This document shows positions 1 to 12,300 of a stretch of DNA of 64,000 bases, in pieces. A program made the translations under genes and the position numbers. The stretch's first letter is position 1; every line of letters starts with the position of its first letter. The notes under the pieces were generated by a model. It saw nothing but the letters and a program-made list of their open reading frames with translations, was not told the DNA's origin and did not search any database. Origin of the DNA: Rhodococcus phenolicus (GTDB lineage Bacteria > Actinomycetota > Actinomycetes > Mycobacteriales > Mycobacteriaceae); the NCBI RefSeq assembly GCF_001646785.1, contig NZ_LRRH01000039.1, positions 1 to 64,000 of the forward strand. The letters are read 5' to 3'.

Positions 1-1346
1 TCCGCACCCAACAACGGGACGCTGCGGACCGGCAGTGACGGGTCGGCGTCGACGAGCGCGGCGAGGAAGTCCAGGAAGCGCGCGTGGTGCGCGGCGTTCT
101 CCTCCGGCGTGTAGCGGTCGGGATTCGCCTCGAAGTCGATGTTGAGGCGATTGCCGTTGACGTTCTCGTAGAAGTTGATGCCGAGATCCTCGACCGTGCC
201 GGTCGAGAGGATGGTGAGTTCGCCCAGGATGGGACCGAACGGGATGCCGCTGTGGAACAGCATCACGTTCACCAGGGGGCCGAACAGCCCTCCGTTCGGA
301 TCCGCCGAGTCGCGGCGGATGTCCTCGTGGCGGAACAGTTGGTGCCGCAGCGCGCCGGTCACCGCGACCTGGACCTGGGTGATCAGCTCGCCGACGGTCG
401 TCTCGTGCCCGACCCGAACGGTCAGCGGAACGATGTTGGACAGCATGCCGCCCGATTGCCGGGTCAGCGCGGTGGTCCGGCCGGTGACGGGCAGGCTGAG
501 GACTACGTCCTCGCGCCCGGTCATCTGGGAGAGGAAGGCGGCGACGGCAGCGATGAGATAGGTGGACCGGATGGTGTCGTGACGCTCCACGGCAGCATCG
601 AAACGTGTGGCCAAGGTCTCGGACAGCGTGGCCGACGACAGTTCCTTGCGGGCGGCCGGCGGCGCGATCCGCGCGCTCAGACCGACGCCGTCGTCGAGGC
701 CGGCGATGCGCTCGGCCCAGTACGCCCGGTCGCGTTCGAAGCGGGCGCTGTCGCGGTAGGCCAGCTCGGCCTCGCGCAGGTCCGGAAGGTCGCCGACCAC
801 GAGCGGTTCCGCCTCGCGGCCCTCGACCGCCGCCGTGTAGAGCTCCGCGACGCGCTTCATGAAGTTCATGGCGCCGAAGCCGTCGAGGACGACGTGGTGC
901 ACCCGGGCATACCAGTAGTAGCGAGAGTCCTCGAGGCGCAGTGCGGCAGCGACGATCAGGCGGTCCGCGACGATGTCGATCGGGCGGCTGTACTCGGCGC
1001 GCATCCACTCCGCGGCCGCCTGCTCCGGGTCCGGAGTGTCCCGCAGGTCGATGAGCTGGAGGGGTGTGTCGAGGGACGGATCGACGATCTGGTGGGGCAC
1101 ACCGTCGATCTCGAGGAGCCGCACGAATCCGGACTGGAGATCGCCTGCGGCGATCCGGCTGACCCGTTCGAGCACCTCGGTGTCGAGGTCCCCGCGGAGG
1201 TCGACGTACTGCGCGTTGTTGATCGCCACGGACGGGTTACGGTGCTGCGCGTACCACAGTCCGAGCTGCGCCGGAGAAAGCGGGAATGCGCTTCCCTGCA
1301 ACGCCTGATCAGCGCTGTCGATTCCGTCGATTTCTCGCGGGTCCAA
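1..1346 (-). CDS. Non-ribosomal peptide synthetase, condensation domain (3' end outside window)
   Basis: The N-terminal ~448 residues of a modular peptide synthetase are present; the gene continues beyond base 1. The reading frame begins with the LSPAQLGLWYAQ motif typical of condensation domains, and the catalytic HHxxxDG motif is visible as HHVVLDG near residues 149-155. The last visible residues (VRSVPLLGA) look like the linker that leads into an adenylation domain. I chose a TTG start at 1346 because an in-frame TAA lies two codons upstream and AGGT precedes it at a suitable distance; no ATG exists before the domain. Starting directly with a C domain suggests either an elongation subunit or a lipo-initiation module. 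The product cannot be told from this fragment. Confidence 0.85.
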   Translation of the reverse strand, partial: MDPREIDGIDSADQALQGSAFPLSPAQLGLWYAQHRNPSVAINNAQYVDLRGDLDTEVLERVSRIAAGDLQSGFVRLLEIDGVPHQIVDPSLDTPLQLIDLRDTPDPEQAAAEWMRAEYSRPIDIVADRLIVAAALRLEDSRYYWYARVHHVVLDGFGAMNFMKRVAELYTAAVEGREAEPLVVGDLPDLREAELAYRDSARFERDRAYWAERIAGLDDGVGLSARIAPPAARKELSSATLSETLATRFDAAVERHDTIRSTYLIAAVAAFLSQMTGREDVVLSLPVTGRTTALTRQSGGMLSNIVPLTVRVGHETTVGELITQVQVAVTGALRHQLFRHEDIRRDSADPNGGLFGPLVNVMLFHSGIPFGPILGELTILSTGTVEDLGINFYENVNGNRLNIDFEANPDRYTPEENAAHHARFLDFLAALVDADPSLPVRSVPLLGA

Positions 1347-1550
1347 CCGTTACCTCGTTTCCGGAACATCTTCGAGTTCCCCACACCACAAACGCCCAGT
1401 TCCTCACCCGTACAGACACAGGAACCGACCGCTACTCGCACAAAAGCAACCGATGCTTATCGTCTATAGCCGGTCGGTCCTACTCCGTTTCACCAGCGCA
1501 CCTGCGCCTACCCCGTACGGACCTCCGGCCCCTCCCCCCGTGCGCCGAAG

Positions 1551-1575
1551 ACCGCCCCCTTCTGCCGGGGGCGGT
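1551..1575. terminator. GC-rich hairpin between membrane protein gene and NRPS gene
   Basis: A perfect 9-bp stem (ACCGCCCCC paired with GGGGGCGGT) encloses a 7-nt loop. There is no T-tract, as is common in actinobacteria. It lies about 155 bp downstream of the minus-strand gene ending at 1731 and about 205 bp upstream of the NRPS start, so it probably ends the membrane-protein transcript. The rest of the 1347-1730 gap holds no gene that I can support; the NRPS promoter should be there. Confidence 0.5.
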
Positions 1576-1730
1576 GAGGTGGGCATTCGGCGCACGCACA
1601 TCGCCCCAATCTACCGTCTAGTCACACGCCGCCGAAAACGACCGCACGGGACCCGACGCTGCGCGCCGAACCCCGCGGGAGTGAATCTACCGAGCAGTAG
1701 CGACACCGGTCGCGTTTTCCGATCAACCGG

Positions 1731-2087
1731 TCACCACAGGACCGCGATGACCACGTTGAGAATGCCCAGACCGCCGATCGTGTGTGCGAGCGCACCCGTC
1801 GATCCGGGGTTCTGCTTCTCCTTCTTCAGGCCGACGATCGCGAGGACCAGGATCGCGACGGCGACGACGAGCTTGATGCCGATCTTCATGTGGTTCAGGT
1901 CTGCGCCGTCGGCTTCGTTGAGCCCGACGAGGGCGAGGCCGCTCACGAGCTGGAGGATCGCGCCGTGCAACATGCCGGTCACGACGCGCGGATCCTTCAC
2001 CACGGCGAGCCAGGAACCGATGATGCCGGCGAGGCCGATGAAGTGCAGGATCAGGAAGATGTTGATGGCGACGTCCATGCCCGCCAT
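1731..2087 (-). CDS. Small integral membrane protein of unknown function
   Basis: This 118-residue protein is almost entirely hydrophobic, with about four predicted membrane helices near residues 6-24, 38-56, 66-86 and 100-117. A short basic cluster (KKEKQN) follows helix three and is probably cytoplasmic. Similar small membrane proteins are common in actinobacteria, but I recognise no characterised family. It is a single-gene unit: the CitE gene next door ends about 230 bp upstream and a hairpin follows downstream. Function is unknown. Confidence 0.7.
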   Translation of the reverse strand: MAGMDVAINIFLILHFIGLAGIIGSWLAVVKDPRVVTGMLHGAILQLVSGLALVGLNEADGADLNHMKIGIKLVVAVAILVLAIVGLKKEKQNPGSTGALAHTIGGLGILNVVIAVLW

Positions 2088-2319
2088 CCGAGCACCGGCC
2101 AGGGTGTTTTGTCCAGTTAGGCCACGCTCAGCACGTGGCCGGTGTCACTCACCGCCGCGGCGGCGGCCGAGCGTGTCCGGATCGGCGGCACGACGCGTGA
2201 TCCACGACACGCGAGGGCGCCGCGGCGTCGCCCGGAACCCGCCGGTTCCGGAAGCGACGACGCGGCGCCTCGATGTCACTGCACCCGGCTGCCGGGTTCG
2301 GTGGTCGCTGCTTCTTCTG

Positions 2320-3171
2320 TCAGCGGGCGCCGTCACCACCCGACGGGGCATGCCCCTTGACGCGGGCCTCGACCGAGCGGTGCAGGATCTGCTCGGCGTG
2401 CCGGAGGACCGGCGCGTCGACCATCTTTCCTTCGAACTGGAACACGCCGCGTTCCTCGGGCACTGCGGCCAGAACCCGGCGTGCCCACTCGACCTGCTCC
2501 TCCGTCGGCGCGTACGCCTGCCGGATGACCTCGATCTGTCCGGGGTGGATCGCGACCTTCGCGTCGAACCCCACCGCGACGGCGTCGAGTGCCTCGGCGC
2601 GCAGACCGTCGTGGTCCTTGATGTCGAGATACACCGAATCCAGCGCCCACCGGCGGTAGGTCTTCGCCGCGAGCAGCGACGACGAACGCACGTGCCGCGC
2701 GACGTCGCGGTACGAACCGTCCGCGTGCCTGCTGGACTGCCCGCCCAATCCGACGACGAGGTCCTCCGCACCCCACATGACACCGATCGTGCCGGCCGCC
2801 AACGAGATCTCCGCGACGGCGAGGGCGCCGGGCGGGGACTCGATCAGCGCGATCACCTCGCGCGGTGCGAGGGACGTGACCTGCTGCGCGGATTCGCACT
2901 TGGCGAGCATCACGCGGGTGTACGCGGTCTGTGCGAGCGCCTTCAGGTCCTCGTCGTGTTCCTCGGTGCCGACGGGGTTGACGCGAACCACGGTCCGGTC
3001 GGGATCGAGCGGTGTGTCGACGAGGCAGCGTCGCGCATAGTCCTTGTCGGCATGCGCGACGCCGTCCTCGAGGTCGAGGATCACGACATCGGCGATCGCG
3101 GCGGCCTTCCCGTAACGCTCGGGACGGTCCGCCGGGCAGAACAGCCACGCGGGACCCGGAATGGTGCTCAT
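2320..3171 (-). CDS. citE: HpcH/HpaI-CitE family CoA-ester lyase (Rv2498c-like)
   Basis: This 283-residue TIM-barrel lyase of the CitE family carries the early ADVVILDLEDGV motif, which contributes the Mg-binding acidic residues, and the conserved RVNP strand. It is the last gene of the leucine operon and starts 6 bp after the MaoC gene. The mycobacterial orthologue Rv2498c, which occupies the same position, is known as an (R)-HMG-CoA and citramalyl-CoA lyase. By context this protein would cleave branched 3-hydroxyacyl-CoA from leucine breakdown and could also act on itaconate-derived citramalyl-CoA. The substrate assignment is inferred from synteny; the fold assignment is secure. Confidence 0.88.
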   Translation of the reverse strand: MSTIPGPAWLFCPADRPERYGKAAAIADVVILDLEDGVAHADKDYARRCLVDTPLDPDRTVVRVNPVGTEEHDEDLKALAQTAYTRVMLAKCESAQQVTSLAPREVIALIESPPGALAVAEISLAAGTIGVMWGAEDLVVGLGGQSSRHADGSYRDVARHVRSSSLLAAKTYRRWALDSVYLDIKDHDGLRAEALDAVAVGFDAKVAIHPGQIEVIRQAYAPTEEQVEWARRVLAAVPEERGVFQFEGKMVDAPVLRHAEQILHRSVEARVKGHAPSGGDGAR

Positions 3172-3177
3172 GCGTCG

Positions 3178-3681
3178 TCAGCCTTCCTGTGCCGGATCGT
3201 CCGGCCGCTTGTGGACGAGAGTCTGCCGCACCGCGAGGGCAACGACGTCGCCGTGCTGGTTGCGGGCGGTGTGTTCGAACGTCACGATGCCCTGTCCGGG
3301 CCGGGACTTCGACTCGCGCTTGTCGGTGATCAGGGTCTCCGCGTACATGGTGTCCCCATGCCGGACCGGGTGCGGGAACTTGATCTCGGAGAAGCCCAGA
3401 TTGGCGACGATCGTGCCCTGGGTGAGCTGCGCGACGGACAGGCCGATCAAGGTGGACAGAGTGAACATCGAGTTGACCAGCGGCTCACCGAACTCGGTGC
3501 CGGCACTGTAGGCGGCATCGAGGTGCAGGGCCTGGGTGTTCATCGTCAACGTCGTGAACAGGACGTTGTCCGCTTCCGTCACGGTGCGGCCGGGCCGGTG
3601 TTCGTACACGGCACCGAGTTCGAACTCCTCGAACCACAGTCCACGCTGGACGACCCGCTTGGCGTTGTCCGGAGCGCTCAC
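3178..3681 (-). CDS. MaoC-like hot-dog dehydratase (Rv2499c-like)
   Basis: A 167-residue single hot-dog domain protein. It opens with GLWFEEFELGAVYEHRPGRT and contains the NPLHxD-like segment in modified form (NTQALHLDA near residues 48-56), the hydratase motif region of MaoC proteins. It lies between fadE and citE; its ATG overlaps the fadE stop codon by 4 bp, so the two are translationally coupled. The role is probably hydration of an enoyl-CoA in leucine or related branched acyl-CoA catabolism. The exact substrate is not known. Confidence 0.85.
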   Translation of the reverse strand: MSAPDNAKRVVQRGLWFEEFELGAVYEHRPGRTVTEADNVLFTTLTMNTQALHLDAAYSAGTEFGEPLVNSMFTLSTLIGLSVAQLTQGTIVANLGFSEIKFPHPVRHGDTMYAETLITDKRESKSRPGQGIVTFEHTARNQHGDVVALAVRQTLVHKRPDDPAQEG

Positions 3682-4834
3682 AGGCCCAGCTCCCGCGCCA
3701 CCAGCATCAGCTGGACCTCGGTGGTGCCCTCGCCGATCTCCAGGATCTTGCTGTCGCGGTAGTGCCGCGCCACCGTGTACTCGTTCATGAAGCCGTAGCC
3801 ACCGTGGATCTGGGTGGCGTCGCGCGCGTTGTCCATCGCCGCTTCGGACGCGATGAGCTTGGCGATCGCGGCCTGCTTCTTGAACGGCTTGCCCGAGAGC
3901 ATGAGCGCGGCAGCGTCGTAGTAGGCGGTCCGGGCCGTGTGCGCCCGCGCCTCCATGCGCGCGATCTTGAAAGCGATCGCCTGGTTGCGCCCGATCGGCC
4001 GTCCGAACGCCTCGCGTTCCTTGGCGTACTTCACGGACTCGTCGACACAGCCCTGGGCCGCACCGACGGACAGTGCGGCGATCGCGATGCGGCCCTCGTC
4101 GAGGATGCGCAGGAAGTTCGCGTAGCCGCGACCGCGCTCACCCAGCAGGTTCTCGGCCGGCACCCGCACATCGGAGAACGTCAGCGGATGAGTGTCCGAG
4201 GCGTTCCAGCCCACCTTGTTGTAGGCGGGCTCGGCGGTGAAGCCGGGGGTGTCGGTGGGCACGACGATCGTGGAGATCTCCTTCTTGCCGTCGCGTTCGC
4301 CGGTGACGGCGGTGACGGTGACGATCTCGGTGATGTCGGTGCCGGAGTTGGTGATGAACTGCTTGTTGCCGTTGATCACCCACTGGTCGCCGTCGAGCTT
4401 CGCGGTGGTCTTCGTGCCGCCCGCATCGCTGCCCGCGCCGGGCTCGGTCAGGCCGAACGCGCCGAGCGCACGACCCGCGGCGAGCTGCGGCAGCCATTTG
4501 TTCTTCTGCTCGTCGTTGCCGAAGCGGTGGATCGGCATCGCACCGAGCGAGACACCCGCCTCGAGGGTGATGGCGACGGACTGGTCGACCTTGCCGAGTT
4601 CCTCGAGCGCCAGGCACAGCGCGAAGTAGTCGCCGCCCTGGCCGCCGTACTCCTCGGGGAAGGGCAGACCGAACAGGCCGAGCTCGGCCATGCCCGCGAC
4701 CACCTCGTAGGGAAACGTGTGGTTGGCGTCGTGTTCGGCGGCGACCGGCGCGACGACGGTGCGTGCGAAGTCCGCGACCGTGTTCTTCAGGTCCCGGTAG
4801 TCGTCGGGAAGCTGTTCGGTGGAGAGGTAGCTGC

Positions 4835-4838
<4 letters not shown>
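3678..4838 (-). CDS. fadE19: Acyl-CoA dehydrogenase, FadE19-like (isovaleryl/branched-chain type)
   Basis: A full-length 386-residue FAD acyl-CoA dehydrogenase. Visible landmarks are [12 protein letters not shown] (signature 1, about residues 131-142), [13 protein letters not shown] and [22 protein letters not shown] (signature 2, where the flavin contacts lie), and [12 protein letters not shown] near the C terminus. It is encoded between accA1 (4-bp overlap at its start) and the MaoC gene (4-bp overlap at its end). Clustered with methylcrotonyl-CoA carboxylase, it most likely oxidises isovaleryl-CoA or another short branched acyl-CoA. Electrons would pass to ETF. Confidence 0.92.
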
Positions 4839-6898
<2,060 letters not shown>

Positions 6899-6903
6899 CT
6901 CAC

Positions 6904-8508
6904 TCACATCCGGAAGACGCCGTAGGAGACCGGCTCGAGCGGCGCGTTCGCACACGCCGACAGGGCCAGGCCGAGAACTTCTCTGGTATCGAGGGGATCG
7001 ATGATGCCGTCGTCCCACAGTCGCGCCGTCGAGTAGTAGGGGTTGCCCTGCGCCTCGTACTGATCGCGGATCGGCGCCTTGAACGCCTCCTCGTCCTCGG
7101 GCGACCACGGCTTGCCCGACGCATCGAGCTGCTCGGATCGGACGGTCGCGAGGACGGAGGCGGCCTGCTCGCCGCCCATCACCGAGATCCGGGCGTTGGG
7201 CCACATCCACAGGAATCGCGGCGAGTACGCCCGGCCGCACATCGAATAGTTGCCCGCGCCGTAGGACCCGCCGACCACCACGGTCAGCTTCGGCACCCGC
7301 GCGCACGCGACCGCGGTGACCATCTTCGCCCCGTGCTTGGCGATTCCGCCTGCCTCGTAGTCGCGGCCGACCATGAACCCGGAGATGTTCTGGAGGAACA
7401 ACAGCGGAATGGACCGCTTGTCGCACAGCTCGATGAAATGCGCTCCCTTGAGCGCGGATTCGCCGAACAGCACGCCGTTGTTGGCGACGATTCCCACCGG
7501 GTGGCCGTGGATCCGCGCGAACCCGGTGACCAGGGTCTTGCCGTACTCGGCCTTGAACTCGCGGAAACTCGAACCCGGCCCGGCCGGGTCTCCGTCGACG
7601 ACCCGTTCGATGACCTCGCGCACGTCGTAGGGGGTCCGCGAATCGGTCGGCACCACGTCGTACAGGTCGGACGGGTCGGTCGCGGGTGCGAACGTCGGCG
7701 CCACGTCCCACGGGCGGGGGCTGCGCGGCCCGAACGTGGCGACGATGTCGCGCACCTTGTCCAGGGCGTCGCGGTCGTCCTCGGCCAGATGATCGGTGAC
7801 ACCGGACACCTTCGAATGCAGGTCGCCGCCGCCGAGTTCCTCCGCGGTGACCACCTCGCCGGTCGCGGCCTTCACCAGCGGCGGGCCACCCAGGAAGATG
7901 GTGCCCTGGTTGCGGACGATGACGGCTTCGTCGCTCATCGCCGGGACGTATGCGCCACCGGCGGTGCACGAGCCGAGGACCGCAGCGATCTGCGGGATGC
8001 CCTTGGCGCTCATCGTCGCCTGGTTGTAGAAGATGCGACCGAAGTGCTCGCGGTCGGGGAAGACCTCGTCCTGACGGGGCAGGAACGCTCCGCCGGAGTC
8101 GACGAGGTACAGGCACGGCAGGTTGTTCTGCAGCGCGATCTCCTGCGCGCGCAGGTGCTTCTTCACCGTGATCGGGTAGTAGGTGCCGCCCTTGACCGTC
8201 GCGTCGTTCGCGACGATCACGCATTCGCGGCCCGAGACGCGGCCGATGCCGGCGATCATGCCCGCTCCGGGGCACTCGTCGTCGTACATGCCGTTCGCGG
8301 CCAGCGGCGCGATCTCGAGGAACGGGCTGCCCGGGTCGAGGAGAGCGTCGACACGGTCGCGGGGCAGGAGTTTGCCACGTGAGACGTGGCGTTCACGGGA
8401 CTTCTCGTTGCCACCGAGGGCTGCGGTCGCAAGGCGTTCCCGCAGCTCACCGACGAGCGCGGCGTGCTGCTCGCGGTGGGTGGGGAGAGTCGTTCGAGGG
8501 GTTGTCAC
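6904..8508 (-). CDS. accD1: Methylcrotonyl-CoA carboxylase beta subunit (carboxyltransferase)
   Basis: A 534-residue carboxyltransferase with both crotonase-like halves. The N-terminal half has [11 protein letters not shown] and [15 protein letters not shown], the C-terminal half has [35 protein letters not shown] and MGGEQAA. These loops are characteristic of methylcrotonyl/geranyl-CoA carboxylase beta chains rather than propionyl-CoA carboxylase. It is the first gene of the minus-strand operon accD1-accA1-fadE-maoC-citE, and the AT-rich dyads at 8529-8572 lie directly upstream. It partners with the biotinylated AccA1. Confidence 0.93.
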   Translation of the reverse strand: MTTPRTTLPTHREQHAALVGELRERLATAALGGNEKSRERHVSRGKLLPRDRVDALLDPGSPFLEIAPLAANGMYDDECPGAGMIAGIGRVSGRECVIVANDATVKGGTYYPITVKKHLRAQEIALQNNLPCLYLVDSGGAFLPRQDEVFPDREHFGRIFYNQATMSAKGIPQIAAVLGSCTAGGAYVPAMSDEAVIVRNQGTIFLGGPPLVKAATGEVVTAEELGGGDLHSKVSGVTDHLAEDDRDALDKVRDIVATFGPRSPRPWDVAPTFAPATDPSDLYDVVPTDSRTPYDVREVIERVVDGDPAGPGSSFREFKAEYGKTLVTGFARIHGHPVGIVANNGVLFGESALKGAHFIELCDKRSIPLLFLQNISGFMVGRDYEAGGIAKHGAKMVTAVACARVPKLTVVVGGSYGAGNYSMCGRAYSPRFLWMWPNARISVMGGEQAASVLATVRSEQLDASGKPWSPEDEEAFKAPIRDQYEAQGNPYYSTARLWDDGIIDPLDTREVLGLALSACANAPLEPVSYGVFRM

Positions 8509-8528
8509 AGCATCGTCCTCGTCACTGG

Positions 8529-8572
8529 AGTTAATCTTCGATAACTGAAATCGAGGTTAACTGTGATTAACT
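8529..8572. promoter_or_regulatory. AT-rich dyads in the accD1/TetR divergent promoter
   Basis: Two imperfect inverted repeats lie in the 101-bp gap between accD1 (minus) and a tetR gene (plus). The first is AGTTA-N8-TAACT (8529-8546), the second GTTAA-N6-TTAAC (8556-8571). They stand out from the GC-rich surroundings. Position between a TetR regulator and its divergent operon makes them the likely operators for that regulator, controlling both directions. This is inference from position and symmetry. Confidence 0.5.
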
Positions 8573-8609
8573 GAGTTGTCCAGATGTATCGGAAACGGAA
8601 GGGGAACCG

Positions 8610-9257
8610 ATGTCGGAACCCGACGTGCGGGACGCCCCCGAGACCCCCGCGATCACACCCGAAGAGCGACCCGCGACCCGGCGCAGCCAGGCGAAAGCGG
8701 ACAGGCGACGGCAACTGCTCCAGGCCGCGGCGCGGCTCGTCGCCGAACGCGGCTTCGCGGGCGTGCGGCTCGAGGATCTCGGTGCCGCGGTCGGCATCAG
8801 CGGTCCGGCGGTGTACCGGCACTTCCCCAACAAGGACGCGCTGCTGGTCGAACTGCTGGTCGACATCAGTCGTCGACTGCTCGCCGGCGGAACTGCGGTC
8901 GCCGCCGATACCACCGACCCCGTCCGCGCACTCGTGCGTCTCGTCGACTTCCACCTCGACTTCGCGCTCGGGGAACCCGATCTCATCCGTGTCCAGGACC
9001 GCGAACTGCAATCGCTGCCCGACGATGCACGCCGCGAGGTACGGCAGACACAGCGGCGCTACGTCGAGATCTGGGTGGATGTGCTGCGACGCATCGATCC
9101 GGCGCTGCGCGAATCGGACGCGCGGACGATGGCACACGCGACCTTCGGGCTCATCAACTCCACACCCCACAGCGCGATCCCCTATTCACCCGTCGCGGCA
9201 CGGGTGGTGTTGCGGCGGATGGCGCTGGCCGCACTGCGGACCGGCACCGGGGACTGA
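8610..9257 (+). CDS. TetR family regulator of the leucine catabolism operon (Rv2506-like)
   Basis: A 215-residue TetR protein. The N-terminal helix-turn-helix spans about residues 30-75, with LVAERGFAGVRLEDLGAAVGISGPAVYRHFPNKDALL as the expected core. The remaining helices form the ligand and dimer domain. AAGGGGA precedes the ATG by about 8 nt. The gene is transcribed away from accD1, an arrangement shared with Rv2506, so it probably represses the operon until an acyl-CoA intermediate binds. The ligand is not known. Confidence 0.85.
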   Translation: MSEPDVRDAPETPAITPEERPATRRSQAKADRRRQLLQAAARLVAERGFAGVRLEDLGAAVGISGPAVYRHFPNKDALLVELLVDISRRLLAGGTAVAADTTDPVRALVRLVDFHLDFALGEPDLIRVQDRELQSLPDDARREVRQTQRRYVEIWVDVLRRIDPALRESDARTMAHATFGLINSTPHSAIPYSPVAARVVLRRMALAALRTGTGD

Positions 9258-9291
9258 CCACGCACCTCGGCCACGGGGCGGGCAGAGAAAT

Positions 9292-9309
9292 CGGGTAGTC
9301 GACTACTCG
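9292..9309. promoter_or_regulatory. Palindrome upstream of the patatin-like gene
   Basis: GTAGTCGACTAC (9295-9306) is a perfect 12-bp palindrome, extended to 18 bp with one mismatched pair. It lies about 65 bp before the chosen start of the patatin-like gene and 35 bp after the tetR stop. It could be an operator or part of a hairpin ending the tetR transcript. Confidence 0.35.
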
Positions 9310-9373
9310 TGTGCCCCGGCAGTGCCGGCGGGAGACTCGAATCGGCGTCGTCTCCCCGCGAAAGGTCGGCCCC

Positions 9374-12300
9374 GTGTCCACTCCGCCCCGCCCCTCCGAG
9401 AACCTGGTGAGTCGCCTGCGATCGGTTCCGACGATGCAGGCGCCTCCGCGGGTGCCCACCAACGGGTCGTCCCGCGCCACTTCGACCGCTACCGCCGGCG
9501 ACCGGAAGACCGCTGCCTCCGGCAAACCGGCATCGCCACATGTTCGGCAACTGCGGCTGGCCGTCGCCATGCGTGGCGGCGTCAGCCTGGCCGTCTGGAT
9601 GGGCGGCGCATGCAGCGAGCTGGTGCGTCTGCGCCTGGGTTCGCTCCCCCACGGCCCGGAGACCGCCGGTGCAGGCGTGTACCGCGAACTGCTGAAAGCG
9701 TGCGGCTACGACCAGCCGGTCGATATCGATGTGATCGCCGGCACGAGCGCCGGTGGGCTCAACGGCGTTCTGCTCGGCTGGCACCTCGCCCATGGTGCGA
9801 GCTTCGGCGACGACGTCCGCGACATGTGGCTCCGGCTGGCGGATCTCGGCGATCTGTCCCGCCGTCCGCTGTTCGACGGCAACACCTCCCTGTTGCGCGG
9901 TGACGACTATTTCTTCCCGCAGGTACGGGCCGCGCTCGAAAAACTCCGGCGCCTGAGCTCGCCCGACGCGCGGGCGCAGCATCCGTTGCGACTGCTGGTC
10001 ACCGCCACCCGGCTGCGACCGCGCACCGACGCCGTCTTTCCGGGTACGGGACCACGGCTCGGCGCCGCGGAGTCGCGCTCGTTCTTCCGGTTCCGCTACC
10101 AGGGGACCGAACGTGAGTACCAGGACTGCAACGACTTCCTCGACGCGGAACGGATGGCCTACGTCGCGCGCACCACATCGTCATTCCCGGGCGCCTTCGA
10201 GCCGGCGACCGTGAATCCCTGCGATCCAGGATCGAGCGATCCGGACGCAGCGGGGGTCAACGTTCACGGCGTGAGCTCCGAAACGCGCGTTACCCCGGCC
10301 GATCCCGACGACCAGAGGCTCGAGCTCATCGACGGCGGGGTTCTCGACAACGTGCCGCTGACCTGGGCTGTGCGCGCGGTCGCGGGGATGCCCGCCGAGC
10401 AACCGGTGAACCGGTGGCTGCTCTACCTGCAGCCGGATCCCGGTAACCACGTGGAGAATTCGCCGCACACCGACTCGGCGACCCGCCTGGTGAAGTCGTT
10501 GCTTCAGACGACCCGGCTGAAGGGCAACGCCGAGTCGATCCTCGACGACGAGGAGAACCTCCGCCAGCTGGCCGCCGCGGAGAGCCGTGAGCAGGCGGTC
10601 CTCCTCGGCATCGATCCCGCTCTCACCTCGGCCGGGCGTACCGGCCAGGTTGCCGCGAAGATCGGTACGTACCGGATCAGAGCCGGCCTCGCCGAACTTC
10701 GCAGGCTGCAGCGCCTGGCGAGCGCCCCCTTGAGCGTCGTCGGACTCGACCCCCTGCCGATCCCCGACACGGAGCTGAGTCTGCGCGCCGCGTTCGACGC
10801 CTACGACCGATCCGACGGCGGACCGCTCACGCACACGGCCGAAGCGAACCCGGGAGATCTCGTCCTGCCCGAACACGCGGACGAGGTGCACGTGGGACGG
10901 GGCGCGCGAAGTCCGCTCGTCGCAACTCGGTCGGCCACCCTGTTGCTGCACGTCCTACGGCAACTCGAAGCGACTCGGGATGCCCGGATCAGCGAGGAGG
11001 AACTGAAGGATCTGCGCCACGAAATCTACGATCTTCGGTCCCGTTGCGAAAAGGCGGTCGCACGGCGGGACCGACTGCTGCTCGAGACGATCGCACACGA
11101 ACCCTGGCGCACCCCGGAGTCGTTGCTCGCCAAGGTTTCACACCATCCGGACGCCGAACACGTGGAACAGCGTCGAGGAGACGCCGAACCACCCGACGGG
11201 ACGTGGAAACCCGAGCCGTACCGCGACCTGTGGGACGACGTCGTCCAGAAGGCGGTCGCGGTGGCGAACCTTCTCCACAAGTCCCTCCCGGAGAAAACCC
11301 GGGTCGAGCCGTTGACGGCGGTGCTGCGCGGAGCCACCGGCACGAACGCCGCCGACCGCGCCCTGCGCCGGCTCGAGATCACCACCGGCGCGTCGCGTCC
11401 CGACCCGCTGGGAGCCTCGATCGCACCCCGGCTCGTGGTCGCCTCCGCCGCCGAAGCCAGCCCGCTCGAGGAACGGATCTACGGCAGGCAGTTGCAGGCG
11501 CCCGAAAGGATCGACTGCAAACTCAACGGCAACCAGGTGGGCAACTTCGCGGCGTTCCTCAGCGCACGGTGGCGTCAGAACGACTGGTTGTGGGGACGGA
11601 TGGACGGAGCACAGAGCCTGGTGAGCCTGATCACCAGCCGAGACCGCGTGTGCAGGATCGATGCCGCAACGTTGAGGAAGATCTTCTTCACCGATCTGCC
11701 CGAAGACCCCCACTACCGTCGGCTGCTCGAACAGGAGTGGCGGAACGGGATGTACGCCGGCGATCCGGTCCGCCTGGCCGGGCGTGCGATCACGACCCGG
11801 CTGCACTGGGACATCCTCAGGCACGAACTCGAGCATCTGCGGAAGCTGGACAACCGAAAGCTCGGCAAGGACCGGCCCCCGAGTGCCTCCGGGAGGGAAT
11901 TGCGTTCGCCGGAAAACGATTTCGCCGACGATCCGGAGCCGCAGCTGAAACTGCTCGCGTCCGTCGGCGGCGAATCGGTACCCGATCTGCTCCGCCGGCC
12001 CGATCTGCGCCGGACCCAGCTCCAACTGGCGTTGGTGGCACTCGGGGCGGTGTTCCCCGACGGCTGGAAGGGCAAGTTGAGTTTCGGCGTGTCCAGTGTC
12101 ACCGCCGGGCCGCTGGCGATCCTGCCGCTGCTACTGGCCGTCCTGGCCCCGTGGGGAATGGTCGTGTCGATGCTCGCGCTCGGGGCACTCACGGTGCTGC
12201 TCACCGGGCAGACGATGTCGCCCGCACAGATCCCGTCCCTGCTCGGCATCGTGATGGTCGCCGTGTACCTGGCTCCGAGATTCTGGAAATGGCGCGACCC